The notes: a model not told the origin generated them from the letters alone. Positions 1 through 5,183 are shown, counted from the stretch's first letter. The stretch: DNA of 5,183 nt from Deltaproteobacteria bacterium (GCA_030627405.1 DAOUSD010000163.1:1-5183), one strand, 5' to 3'. Made by a program: numbers and translations.

Positions 1-20
1 CAAACTAATTTCACATTCTC

Positions 21-186
21 CCTTAGGGTTCGCTCAAAAATAAATTTACAATTTCAGGTGTTGAGGCGCTCGCATGGCAAGACGCAAGGAGGGCGAATAG
101 CGAGCTATTTAACCGACGAGCAACGCAGCCATGTGGGATGGATCGGCGCATCAAAATGTGAAGTTATTTTTGAGCGAGCCCTTAGG
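21..186. repeat. Foldback (MITE-like) palindromic element with 34-bp terminal inverted repeats
   Basis: The left arm (21-54) and the reverse complement of the right arm (153-186) agree at 29 of 34 positions by my hand alignment. The outer 23 bases (21-43 against 164-186) agree at 21 of 23 and share the core CGCTCAAAAATAA. Further in, CATGGC (73-78) pairs with GCCATG (128-133). At the centre AATAG (96-100) and CTATT (105-109) form a hairpin with the 4-base loop CGAG. The element therefore folds in nested steps. It has no credible ORF, so any movement would need a transposase supplied in trans. Its right end overlaps the last bases of the patatin gene and carries that gene's stop codon. In the operon transcript it would form a long stem and might end or protect the mRNA. 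That role, and mobility, are inference; no target-site duplication was identified. Confidence 0.7.
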
Positions 187-1012
187 TTGCTGCGTCGACT
201 CTATTTAGCCTCTTCTCAAGCTCCCGTTTTAGCTGATCTTTGGCAGGTTGCGCCTGCCTGAATACATGCTCTGCCTTGTTAAATTCCAAAACACGAACAT
301 CCGAAATATAAGGCTCTATATAGATATCAGGGCAGACAACACGCAGTTTCTGCCTGGTTATACTTTTCTCCATTATTTGAAAAGTGTTAAAAATAGCTTC
401 CATCATGGAAGGTACGAGATCCGGGCCTGCTGTCCTGTGTCCAATAACATCGATCGCAATAGTTAGATCACAATCATTCGGTAATATATCGAAAGGCACA
501 GGATTTACAGCTCCGCCATCTATTAAGACCTTGTTATCTATCAATACCGGTGCAAAGATTCCGGGCAGAGATATGCTGGCCTGTATAGCGGGAATCAGGT
601 CACCGCTTTTGAAGACCACCTCTTCACGTGTCCAAAAATTTGACGTTACAACAAACAAGGGAATATCAAGCTCCTCAAAGGTTCGTGCAGTAATTGATTT
701 AAACAAAAATTTGATAAAATTTTCAGTCTTTAGTAAACCGGCCCCCTCAAACTGCGGCGCAATGAAATCGAGCCATTTAAAGTTAAATACATTTTTTAAA
801 CCATTGCGCTGTGAAACCGTCAACTCACTGAATAATTCTCGCAATTCTTTACCTGTCATCCCCGAACAATAAAGCACACCTGCAATTGCACCAACACTGG
901 CACCACTGACGTAGGACGGCTTAAGTCCCAGTTCGTCAAAAGTTTCCAGCATCAAAATATGTGCCAATCCTCTGGCGCCACCAGCGCCTAAAGCTATACC
1001 AATCTTTTCCAT
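182..1012 (-). CDS. Patatin-like phospholipase family protein (RssA-like), 276 aa
   Basis: This is a predicted serine acyl hydrolase of the bacterial patatin-like family, using a Ser-Asp dyad and probably acting on phospholipids or lysophospholipids; the true substrate cannot be read from sequence. The glycine-rich oxyanion-hole motif GAGGARG lies at residues 9-15, the nucleophile is S39 in GASVG (37-41), and the catalytic Asp is D165 in DGG (165-167), followed by AVNPVP. All key residues are present. No signal peptide or membrane helix is visible, so it is probably cytoplasmic or peripherally membrane-bound. The oxyanion motif falls only a few residues after the first Met, which supports this start. 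The gene begins 13 bases after the CDF stop, with no clear Shine-Dalgarno site (AAATGGTCAACAA precedes the ATG), so translation may rely on coupling. It is the last gene of the cluster. Its stop and last codon lie in the end of the foldback repeat, which may have trimmed the C-terminus. Confidence 0.9.
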   Translation of the reverse strand: MEKIGIALGAGGARGLAHILMLETFDELGLKPSYVSGASVGAIAGVLYCSGMTGKELRELFSELTVSQRNGLKNVFNFKWLDFIAPQFEGAGLLKTENFIKFLFKSITARTFEELDIPLFVVTSNFWTREEVVFKSGDLIPAIQASISLPGIFAPVLIDNKVLIDGGAVNPVPFDILPNDCDLTIAIDVIGHRTAGPDLVPSMMEAIFNTFQIMEKSITRQKLRVVCPDIYIEPYISDVRVLEFNKAEHVFRQAQPAKDQLKRELEKRLNRVDAAT

Positions 1013-1025
1013 TTGTTGACCATTT

Positions 1026-2093
1026 CTAATCCATATTTTTTGTGTTGGAATCTTTCTGATCGTTCATTAAACGTTCTCCTGCTCCACCCTTTAGGGTTAA
1101 GGTTTTTCTATTCCAGGATATTTTATCTTTCATTTCCTCTGTGCGCATTTCGCAAAGATGTTGGCTGCATAAAGGACAATCCTGATGAATGCATGGATCC
1201 ATGTGAATAAGAACGCTTGCTTTCCCCTTAAAATATTTAATAATAATATTTTCAAGCTGTTTTGCCTCACTATGAGCTTTTTCCAAGGTAAAATCGCGGG
1301 GGAGTATTAAATGCAAGTCAAAATAGATATGATTCCCTGAACGCCATGCCCTGAGCTCATGGATATCAATCCATGTGTCTTTTCTGTGTTGGGCGAGCAC
1401 GCCTGAAACTTCTTTGAGAAGACTAGGATCAGAGGTGTGCATAAGGCCGGCAAAAGAATCTCTGACCAGCTTTCCACCTGTAAAAAGGATATTTACCCCT
1501 ACAGCGCAGGCAACAGCGCCATCCATCCAGCGCCAACCTGTCAACTGGACTAAATAAAGGCCCAATAGAACTCCTCCGGAGGTAGAAACATCCGTCAGTA
1601 CATGTTTTCCATCCGCTACAAGTATCAGTGAGCTGGTGTGCTTACCAACCCGAATAAGCATAATACCCACAATTAAGTTTATTATACTGATACCAAGCAG
1701 CATTAAGAGCCCGTCTCGAAGGTAAGAAAGTTCCTGGGGATTGATAATGCGGGATAATCCAAACTTGAAAATACCAAAAGACGCAAAAATAATAAGAGCG
1801 CCTTCAAAACCCGCCGAAAAGTATTCAATTTTACCATGGCCGTAAGGATGACTCTCGTCAGGTGGCCTGGCAGCAAACAGTATGCCGGCAAGTGCAAATG
1901 CGCTGGCGACAATATTTATTATAGACTCAAGGGCATCTGACAAAATTGCAGAAGATTGTGTGAGGCGATAAACATAGAACTTTGCAAACATCAGAAAAAT
2001 GCTAACAATAAAAGATAAACTTATTGCAATAAGGCGAGACTTTAGATGGTTTCTCTCGAGAAATTTTATTTCATTTTGCCCTTTTATCACCAC
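1026..2093 (-). CDS. Cation diffusion facilitator (CDF) family divalent metal transporter, 355 aa
   Basis: This is an inner-membrane efflux protein expected to export a divalent metal (Zn, Fe, Mn, Cd or similar) by proton antiport, usually as a dimer. Six hydrophobic segments lie near residues 21-42, 47-74, 93-114, 127-148, 155-183 and 189-208, followed by a cytoplasmic domain to about 298. Family marks are SDALES (52-57) in TM2, HPYGHGK (82-88) after TM2, and H164xxxD168 in TM5. The TM2 metal site, usually DxxxD in FieF/YiiP, reads E56xxxN60. The tail after the cytoplasmic domain has H297, C301, C306, C309 and C314, a possible extra metal site, then about 40 hydrophilic residues (316-355) beyond the usual end. 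The start is uncertain: two adjacent GTG codons (2091-2093 and 2088-2090), no clear Shine-Dalgarno site, and no in-frame ATG before residue 35, which lies inside TM1. It follows trpA by 43 bases and precedes the patatin gene by 13. Metal specificity is unknown. Confidence 0.92.
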   Translation of the reverse strand: MVIKGQNEIKFLERNHLKSRLIAISLSFIVSIFLMFAKFYVYRLTQSSAILSDALESIINIVASAFALAGILFAARPPDESHPYGHGKIEYFSAGFEGALIIFASFGIFKFGLSRIINPQELSYLRDGLLMLLGISIINLIVGIMLIRVGKHTSSLILVADGKHVLTDVSTSGGVLLGLYLVQLTGWRWMDGAVACAVGVNILFTGGKLVRDSFAGLMHTSDPSLLKEVSGVLAQHRKDTWIDIHELRAWRSGNHIYFDLHLILPRDFTLEKAHSEAKQLENIIIKYFKGKASVLIHMDPCIHQDCPLCSQHLCEMRTEEMKDKISWNRKTLTLKGGAGERLMNDQKDSNTKNMD

Positions 2094-2136
2094 AAAAAAC
2101 CAAGTTTCACTACTAATTGTTTAGAAAACAAATACA

Positions 2137-2898
2137 TTATCCGAGGCTCCTTATAAATTCACCAACAGCTCCGACTCCGTCTTTTTCAACCAGCCTTATG
2201 GTCTGTGTGCCGATTACCGCAATATCTGTTTTTCCTTTTAAAAAGTCTATGTCCTTTTTATCTTTTACTCCAAAACCAAGAGCTAACGGAAGATGAGTTG
2301 CCATGCGGCATCTTTCAAGATATTTATTTAGCTGCCCGGAAAAGTTTGTATCAAGGCCTGTTACTCCTTTTCTTGCCACGCAGTAAATAAAACCCCGCCC
2401 AAAAGATGCAAGGTAATTCATACGTTCATCCGGAGTTGTAGGAGAAAAAATAAAGATAGGATCAAGATTATATTTTTCCATTGCATTCAGATAATCCCGC
2501 CCCTCTTCCGGTGGAAGATCCGGTACAATGGCGCCTTTCATATTTCTTTCGGCCATTGCAACAGCAAATCTATCAACCCCGTATTTAAAAAGTATATTAT
2601 AATAGCTCATAAAAAGAAATGGGATATCAAATGATTGTGTCACATTTTGGGCAAAATCCAGACATTTCTCCACTGTACTGCCCTCTGCCAGGGATTTCTG
2701 ATTTGCATGAAGTATTACCGGTCCGTCAGCAACTGGTTCGGAAAAAGGTATCTGCAGCTCCATCAAATCAACACCGGCGTTAACCATTGTTTCTATTATT
2801 TTAAAACACTTCTCAAATGAAGGGTATCCGAGGACAATATGGGTCATCAGCAGTATTTTTTTTTCTATAAGCCGGTTTTTAAGGTATGACTCAAGCAT
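2137..2898 (-). CDS. trpA: Tryptophan synthase alpha chain, 253 aa
   Basis: TrpA cleaves indole-3-glycerol phosphate to indole and glyceraldehyde-3-phosphate. Indole then passes through a tunnel to TrpB in the alpha2-beta2 complex in the cytoplasm. The TIM-barrel landmarks are in order: HIVLGYPS (20-27); the catalytic Glu as E47 in LMELQIPFSEPVADGP (45-60), with D58 as the second active-site acid; PDLPPEEG (126-133); the loop-6 segment ARKGVTG (175-181); and the phosphate-binding GFG (208-210) and IGTQ (229-232). The one oddity is Q49, where the family signature normally has Gly two residues after the catalytic Glu. I place the start at the ATG at 2896-2898, not at an in-frame ATG 21 codons upstream. 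This start has a strong GGAGGAG site, begins the normal N-terminus (MLESYLKN) and gives a usual family length. The start overlaps the trpB stop by 8 bases (ATGCTTGA), so translation is coupled, which suits a 1:1 complex. Confidence 0.96.
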   Translation of the reverse strand: MLESYLKNRLIEKKILLMTHIVLGYPSFEKCFKIIETMVNAGVDLMELQIPFSEPVADGPVILHANQKSLAEGSTVEKCLDFAQNVTQSFDIPFLFMSYYNILFKYGVDRFAVAMAERNMKGAIVPDLPPEEGRDYLNAMEKYNLDPIFIFSPTTPDERMNYLASFGRGFIYCVARKGVTGLDTNFSGQLNKYLERCRMATHLPLALGFGVKDKKDIDFLKGKTDIAVIGTQTIRLVEKDGVGAVGEFIRSLG

Positions 2899-4117
2899 TA
2901 TACTCCTCCGCTTTTTTCTTGATAAACTCCTTCCATCCCGGGTCATCAAAGGCATCCGCAATCGTAAATATGTCCTTGTCTCCTCTTCCGGATTGATTGA
3001 TCAGTATAATATCTTTTTTGGACAGTTTCGGCGCTTCCTTGAATGCCTGAGCAAATGCATGGGCTGACTCCAGGGCAGGTACCAGCCCTTCCTTTTTAAT
3101 AGTCAAAGACATCGCATCAATCACTTCACGGTCAGTAGCTGATTCAAATCTTACCCTGCCGGATTCCTTAAGATATGCCAGAATGGGCGAAACTCCCACA
3201 TAATCCAGGCCTGCTGCTACGCTATGGGTCTTTTTCATCTGTCCATCGCTGTCCTGAAGAAAATATGTTTTATATCCCTGGGCAACTCCTATGCTCGCAT
3301 CTTTAGAGGAGAGCCGGGATGCATGCAAGCCGGAATCAAGCCCGCGTCCTCCGGCTTCAACACCTACCAGCTCTACAGGATCATCCAAAAACCCTTTGAA
3401 TATACCCAATGCATTAGAGCCGCCTCCCACGCAGGCATAAATGCGGGAGGGGAGTCCGCCCACTGTTTCCAGCATCTGTTTTCGCGCTTCTTTTCCAATA
3501 ATTGACTGAAAATAAGAAACCATCTCAGGAAAGGGGTGCGGCCCGCAGGCAGTGCCCAGAACATAGTGAGTCGTATCCATATTGCTTACCCAGTCGCGGA
3601 AAGCTTCATTTATGGCATCCTTCAATATCCGGGTTCCTTCTCGAACCGGTATTACTTCGGCGCCCAGTCTATCCATCCAGAAAACATTGGGACGCTGCCG
3701 CTGAACATCAACTTCTCCCATATATATGGTGCATTTAAATCCAAATTTCGCAGCCATTGTTGCAGTTGCCACGCCATGCTGTCCGGCACCTGTCTCTGCA
3801 ATGACCCTGGTCTTTCCCATTCTTTTTACCAGAAGCCCCTGCCCCATAACGTTATTTGCCTTATGAGCACCTGTATGATTCAAATCCTCTCGTTTTATAT
3901 AGATACGTGCGCCATTAAAGTGATTTGTAAGGTTTTCGGCAAAAGTAACAGGAGTCGGCCTGCAGGAATATGTTGACATAATATCAGTATATTCCTTCCA
4001 GAATGAAGGATCATTTTTTGCTTTAATAAACTTATCCTCAAGATCATCAAAGGTTGCAACAAGGATTTCTGGGAGATAAGCGCCTCCGAATCCATCATAG
4101 TAGCCTCGATTAATCAT
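2891..4117 (-). CDS. trpB: Tryptophan synthase beta chain (TrpB1 type), 408 aa
   Basis: TrpB is the PLP-dependent subunit that condenses indole with L-serine to give L-tryptophan. The PLP lysine is K86 in HTGAHK (81-86), within KREDLNHTGAHKANN. E108 in AETGAGQHG (107-115) is the catalytic Glu (E109 in E. coli numbering). The PLP phosphate loop is GGGSN (231-235). D305 in AGLDYVGVSP matches the alpha-site-coupling Asp, E350 lies in PALESAH, and S376 in NQSGRGDKD (374-382) contacts the PLP ring nitrogen. The N-terminus (GYYDGFGGAYLPEIL) and length are those of the ordinary TrpB1 that pairs with TrpA, not the longer TrpB2. The C-terminus runs about 10-15 residues past E. coli TrpB as a charged tail. 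No key residue is missing. The ATG overlaps the regulator's stop by 8 bases (ATGATTAA) and has an AGGAGG site; the stop overlaps trpA. The rest of the pathway is not in this window. Confidence 0.97.
   Translation of the reverse strand: MINRGYYDGFGGAYLPEILVATFDDLEDKFIKAKNDPSFWKEYTDIMSTYSCRPTPVTFAENLTNHFNGARIYIKREDLNHTGAHKANNVMGQGLLVKRMGKTRVIAETGAGQHGVATATMAAKFGFKCTIYMGEVDVQRQRPNVFWMDRLGAEVIPVREGTRILKDAINEAFRDWVSNMDTTHYVLGTACGPHPFPEMVSYFQSIIGKEARKQMLETVGGLPSRIYACVGGGSNALGIFKGFLDDPVELVGVEAGGRGLDSGLHASRLSSKDASIGVAQGYKTYFLQDSDGQMKKTHSVAAGLDYVGVSPILAYLKESGRVRFESATDREVIDAMSLTIKKEGLVPALESAHAFAQAFKEAPKLSKKDIILINQSGRGDKDIFTIADAFDDPGWKEFIKKKAEEYNA
2903..2909 (-). promoter_or_regulatory. Shine-Dalgarno site for trpA (decides the start)
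   Basis: On the minus strand GGAGGAG lies 4 bases before the ATG at 2898 (6 bases if the core is taken as GGAGG). It sits within the last codons of trpB (Ala-Glu-Glu). It rules out the longer reading that begins inside trpB at 2961, and it indicates re-initiation by ribosomes finishing trpB. Confidence 0.9.
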
Positions 4118-4841
4118 CAGCTATTCCTCCTATTGTCTGGGCAAATACAAACCGGTCGGTTCGACAAAAAAGTTCCGAATATATTGCGTTTTTTGCCTGC
4201 TCAAAGTGTAGAAACCGTTTTACCGCAAGTATGGGTATGTCCGAAGAGATATCCAGGTTTTTTGCTTTTTTCCCGGTTAAATACCCGATTCTAAAATTCT
4301 GTTTCCCGCCTGTCGGACGCATATAATATTGCGCCTCGACTATCTGTGAAAGGGACCTGCCCTGAAGATTAAATCGCTCTATACCTGAAAATAAACTCGC
4401 ATGCAGATAAATATCCTCTATTAGAACCGGCATGTCTTCAACCCTGCTGAGTCTTGAAAAGAAATAAACCTGCCGGCCTGAAAAAGGATTGTCAGAGTCA
4501 TTTTCAACGGTTTCCATACGGATATCTTCTATGATCTGCGTTTTTATTGATATCCCCTTTCTGTGGAAAGAGGAAATCGTTCCTGCAAGAGAAAAAAGGT
4601 CAACCTCTTTCCGGCTTTCTTCTACAAAAGTTCCGGAGCCCCTCTTTCTTACAAGCATGCGTTTGCGAACCAGCAGATCCGTGGCCTGCCTGGCGGTGGG
4701 CCGGCCAATGCCATAAGTCGCTGCAAGCCTGTTTTCAGAAGGAATCCTTGAGCCGGGCGGATATTCTCCGGAACGTATTTTCGCAAGTATTATATCCGCC
4801 AACTGATGGTATAATGGTATGGGAGACTGTGAATTTAGCAT
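4110..4841 (-). CDS. GntR family (HutC subfamily) transcriptional regulator with UTRA domain, 243 aa
   Basis: This is a predicted effector-responsive DNA-binding repressor acting as a dimer. Residues about 7-74 form a typical GntR winged helix: PLYHQLADIILAKIRSGEY, then PPGSRIPSENRLAATYGIGR with recognition helix RPTARQATDLLVRK, then the wing RKRGSGTFV (65-73). Residues about 90-236 look like a UTRA ligand domain, with the family's bypassing-strand pattern RVEDMPVLIEDIYL (133-146) and the C-terminal YSELFCRTDRFVF (221-233). UTRA proteins sense small molecules such as sugar phosphates, amino acid derivatives or histidine breakdown products; the ligand here is unknown. An in-frame TAA two codons upstream makes ATG 4839-4841 the first available ATG. 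No strong Shine-Dalgarno site precedes it (AAAGCCTTAACAT), so its own translation may be weak. It is the first gene of the cluster, overlaps trpB by 8 bases and sits behind a promoter covered by a palindrome. Autoregulation and control of trpBA are inferred. Confidence 0.93.
   Translation of the reverse strand: MLNSQSPIPLYHQLADIILAKIRSGEYPPGSRIPSENRLAATYGIGRPTARQATDLLVRKRMLVRKRGSGTFVEESRKEVDLFSLAGTISSFHRKGISIKTQIIEDIRMETVENDSDNPFSGRQVYFFSRLSRVEDMPVLIEDIYLHASLFSGIERFNLQGRSLSQIVEAQYYMRPTGGKQNFRIGYLTGKKAKNLDISSDIPILAVKRFLHFEQAKNAIYSELFCRTDRFVFAQTIGGIADD
4126..4131 (-). promoter_or_regulatory. Shine-Dalgarno site for trpB
   Basis: On the minus strand AGGAGG lies 8 bases before the trpB ATG at 4117, inside the final codons of the regulator gene. 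It supports this start and indicates translation coupled to the regulator. Confidence 0.88.
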
Positions 4842-4870
4842 ATGTTAAGGCTTTAGCGCTTTTAAATAAA

Positions 4871-4889
4871 ATCTTGTTTATCCTGTCAG
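4871..4889. repeat. Short degenerate tandem repeat in the leader of the regulator gene
   Basis: The plus strand reads ATCTTGTTT then ATCCTGTCA, two 9-base units differing at three positions (7 of 9 shared if the last base is left out). It resembles, from memory, the degenerate ATCCTGTTA-type repeats scattered between genes in many bacterial genomes. It would be transcribed in the 5' leader. No function can be assigned. Confidence 0.35.
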
Positions 4890-4927
4890 AGTCTTTTTAA
4901 AGGGTTAAACTGTTACGTTATATTTAA

Positions 4928-4957
4928 TATATATAAGTAAATTGGTAAAGTTGTCAA
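4928..4957 (-). promoter_or_regulatory. Predicted sigma70-type promoter for the gntR-trpBA operon
   Basis: On the minus strand a perfect -35 TTGACA (4957-4952) is followed by an AT-rich run in which TATATA can be placed with a 16-base (4935-4930) or 18-base (4933-4928) spacer. Transcription would start near 4921, giving a leader of about 80 bases. It is the only good promoter seen upstream of the cluster and it points at the regulator. The -35 box lies inside the palindrome described separately, as expected for a repressed promoter. Confidence 0.7.
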
Positions 4958-4968
4958 GACAAATTTAC
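4945..4968. promoter_or_regulatory. Candidate operator: 24-bp palindrome over the -35 box, HutC/GntR-like core
   Basis: On the minus strand the arms GTAAATTTGTC and GACAACTTTAC flank a central TT and pair at 10 of 11 positions. The core GTC-TT-GAC fits the HutC-branch operator pattern GT-N-TA-N-AC except for one central base. It covers the -35 TTGACA, so bound repressor would block RNA polymerase. An overlapping second register also exists: AGTAAATT (4936-4943) and AATTTACT (4962-4969) are exact inverted copies, the first touching the -10 region. Assigning it to the adjacent GntR protein is inference from position and consensus. Confidence 0.65.
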
Positions 4969-5033
4969 TAAAAATTTTGATTTACCCAAACAATATGGTA
5001 GGTGGATAGGTTGAAAGGATATAAGGAAGGCGC

Positions 5034-5080
5034 AAATTTTAGCCGCAGGAATACATTGAGTATTTTGAGGATTAAAATTT
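5034..5080. repeat. Palindromic stem-loop repeat element, copy A
   Basis: Outer arms AAATTTTA (5034-5041) and TAAAATTT (5073-5080) are exact inverted copies. An inner hairpin pairs AATAC (5050-5054) with GTATT (5060-5064) around a 5-base loop. The blocks between are CCGCAGG (5043-5049) and GAGGA (5067-5071). The same block layout recurs at 5154-5183. It has no coding potential and looks like a dispersed REP-like repeat; the wider family could not be checked here. Confidence 0.6.
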
Positions 5081-5146
5081 ATTTTTAACCTAAGTTGAGC
5101 GATTTTTTGCGAAGATATGTGCTGAGATCTTGATGCATAAGGATTT

Positions 5147-5183
5147 GCAAAAACCGCAGGCATACCCGTGGATATGTCGAGGA
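5147..5183. repeat. Palindromic repeat element, copy B, cut by the window end
   Basis: It has CCGCAGG (5154-5160), an inner hairpin CATACCC/GGATATG (5161-5167 and 5170-5176, 6 of 7 paired) and GAGGA (5179-5183), in the same order and nearly the same spacing as copy A (25 against 24 bases from block to block). Its left outer arm appears to be GCAAAAA (5147-5153). The matching right arm would lie just beyond the window. The stem sequences differ from copy A while the blocks between stems are kept. Confidence 0.5.

Larger units (their letters stand above)
4842..5183. other. Non-coding upstream region: leader, promoter/operator and repeat elements
   Basis: I see no credible gene in these 342 bases. 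From the regulator outward they hold an AT-rich leader of about 80 bases (4842 to about 4921), a promoter with an overlapping palindromic operator (4928-4968), about 65 bases with no recognised feature (4969-5033), and two stem-loop repeats (5034-5080 and 5147 to the window end). The leader, read on the minus strand, has no ATG before the regulator start and no TGG codon, so it does not encode a Trp-rich attenuator peptide. Confidence 0.7.

Noticed and set aside
58..261. A 67-codon plus-strand frame in the left repeat
   Set aside because: It lies mostly in the foldback element, and its translation simply follows the palindrome and the end of the patatin gene.
384..872. A 162-codon plus-strand open frame opposite the patatin gene
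   Set aside because: The minus-strand frame contains the full patatin motif set; the plus-strand translation has no recognisable features.
1086..1097. Palindrome ACCCTTTAGGGT within the CDF tail coding region, resembling the CCTTAGGG end of the left repeat
   Set aside because: The shared stretch is too short and lies inside coding sequence; the match to the repeat end is likely chance.
2117..2131. Hairpin TTGTTT-AGA-AAACAA between trpA and the CDF gene as a terminator
   Set aside because: The stem is only 6 bp with one G-C pair and no T-run follows on the minus strand; too weak to call.
2899..2961. A longer trpA reading frame starting 21 codons upstream, inside trpB
   Set aside because: The extra residues are basic and unlike any TrpA N-terminus, and they overlap conserved-frame trpB codons. 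The strong GGAGGAG site points to the ATG at 2898.
3224..3976. Plus-strand open frames of up to 146 codons opposite trpB
   Set aside because: They are antisense shadows of a gene whose family residues are all accounted for on the minus strand; their translations show no domain pattern.
4842..4921. Possible trp attenuator, T-box or TRAP site in the operon leader
   Set aside because: There is no leader ATG, no TGG codons, no T-box-like motif, no run of GAG/TAG repeats and no terminator-like stem with a T-run in this leader.
4954..5163. A 69-codon minus-strand open frame upstream of the regulator
   Set aside because: It runs through the palindromic repeat and into the -35/operator region, has no recognisable motif and looks like chance translation of repeat DNA.

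Overview
The window holds one compact five-gene cluster, all on the minus strand and read from high to low coordinates: a GntR/HutC-type regulator, tryptophan synthase beta (trpB), tryptophan synthase alpha (trpA), a cation diffusion facilitator (CDF) metal transporter and a patatin-like phospholipase. About 180 bases of repeat DNA follow the last gene. About 340 bases of control and repeat DNA precede the first. No RNA gene, CRISPR array, transposase or phage gene is visible.

The regulator, trpB and trpA are tightly packed. The regulator's stop overlaps the trpB start by 8 bases, and the trpB stop overlaps the trpA start by 8 bases. Both trp genes have strong Shine-Dalgarno sites inside the end of the preceding gene, so the three should be co-transcribed and translationally coupled. 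The CDF gene follows after 43 bases and the patatin gene 13 bases later, with no visible terminator or good promoter between them. Upstream of the regulator is a sigma70-like promoter whose -35 box lies inside a near-perfect 24-bp palindrome. The palindrome core, GTC-TT-GAC, resembles operators of the HutC branch of the GntR family. This suggests an autoregulated operon in which an effector-sensing repressor controls trpBA. No trp leader peptide is visible, and no trpEGDCF gene is in the window.

Both edges carry non-coding palindromic repeats. On the left (21-186) is a foldback element with 34-bp terminal arms, one of which contains the stop codon of the patatin gene. On the right are a stem-loop element (5034-5080) and the first half of a second, related one cut by the window end (5147-5183). 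All three are built around a short AT-rich hairpin.

The organism is a bacterium of moderate to low GC. The full-length trpBA pair, the FieF-like CDF protein with a Cys-rich tail and the style of the intergenic repeats remind me of Desulfobacterota (Desulfobacteraceae-like sulfate reducers). That is an impression from memory, not something the window proves.
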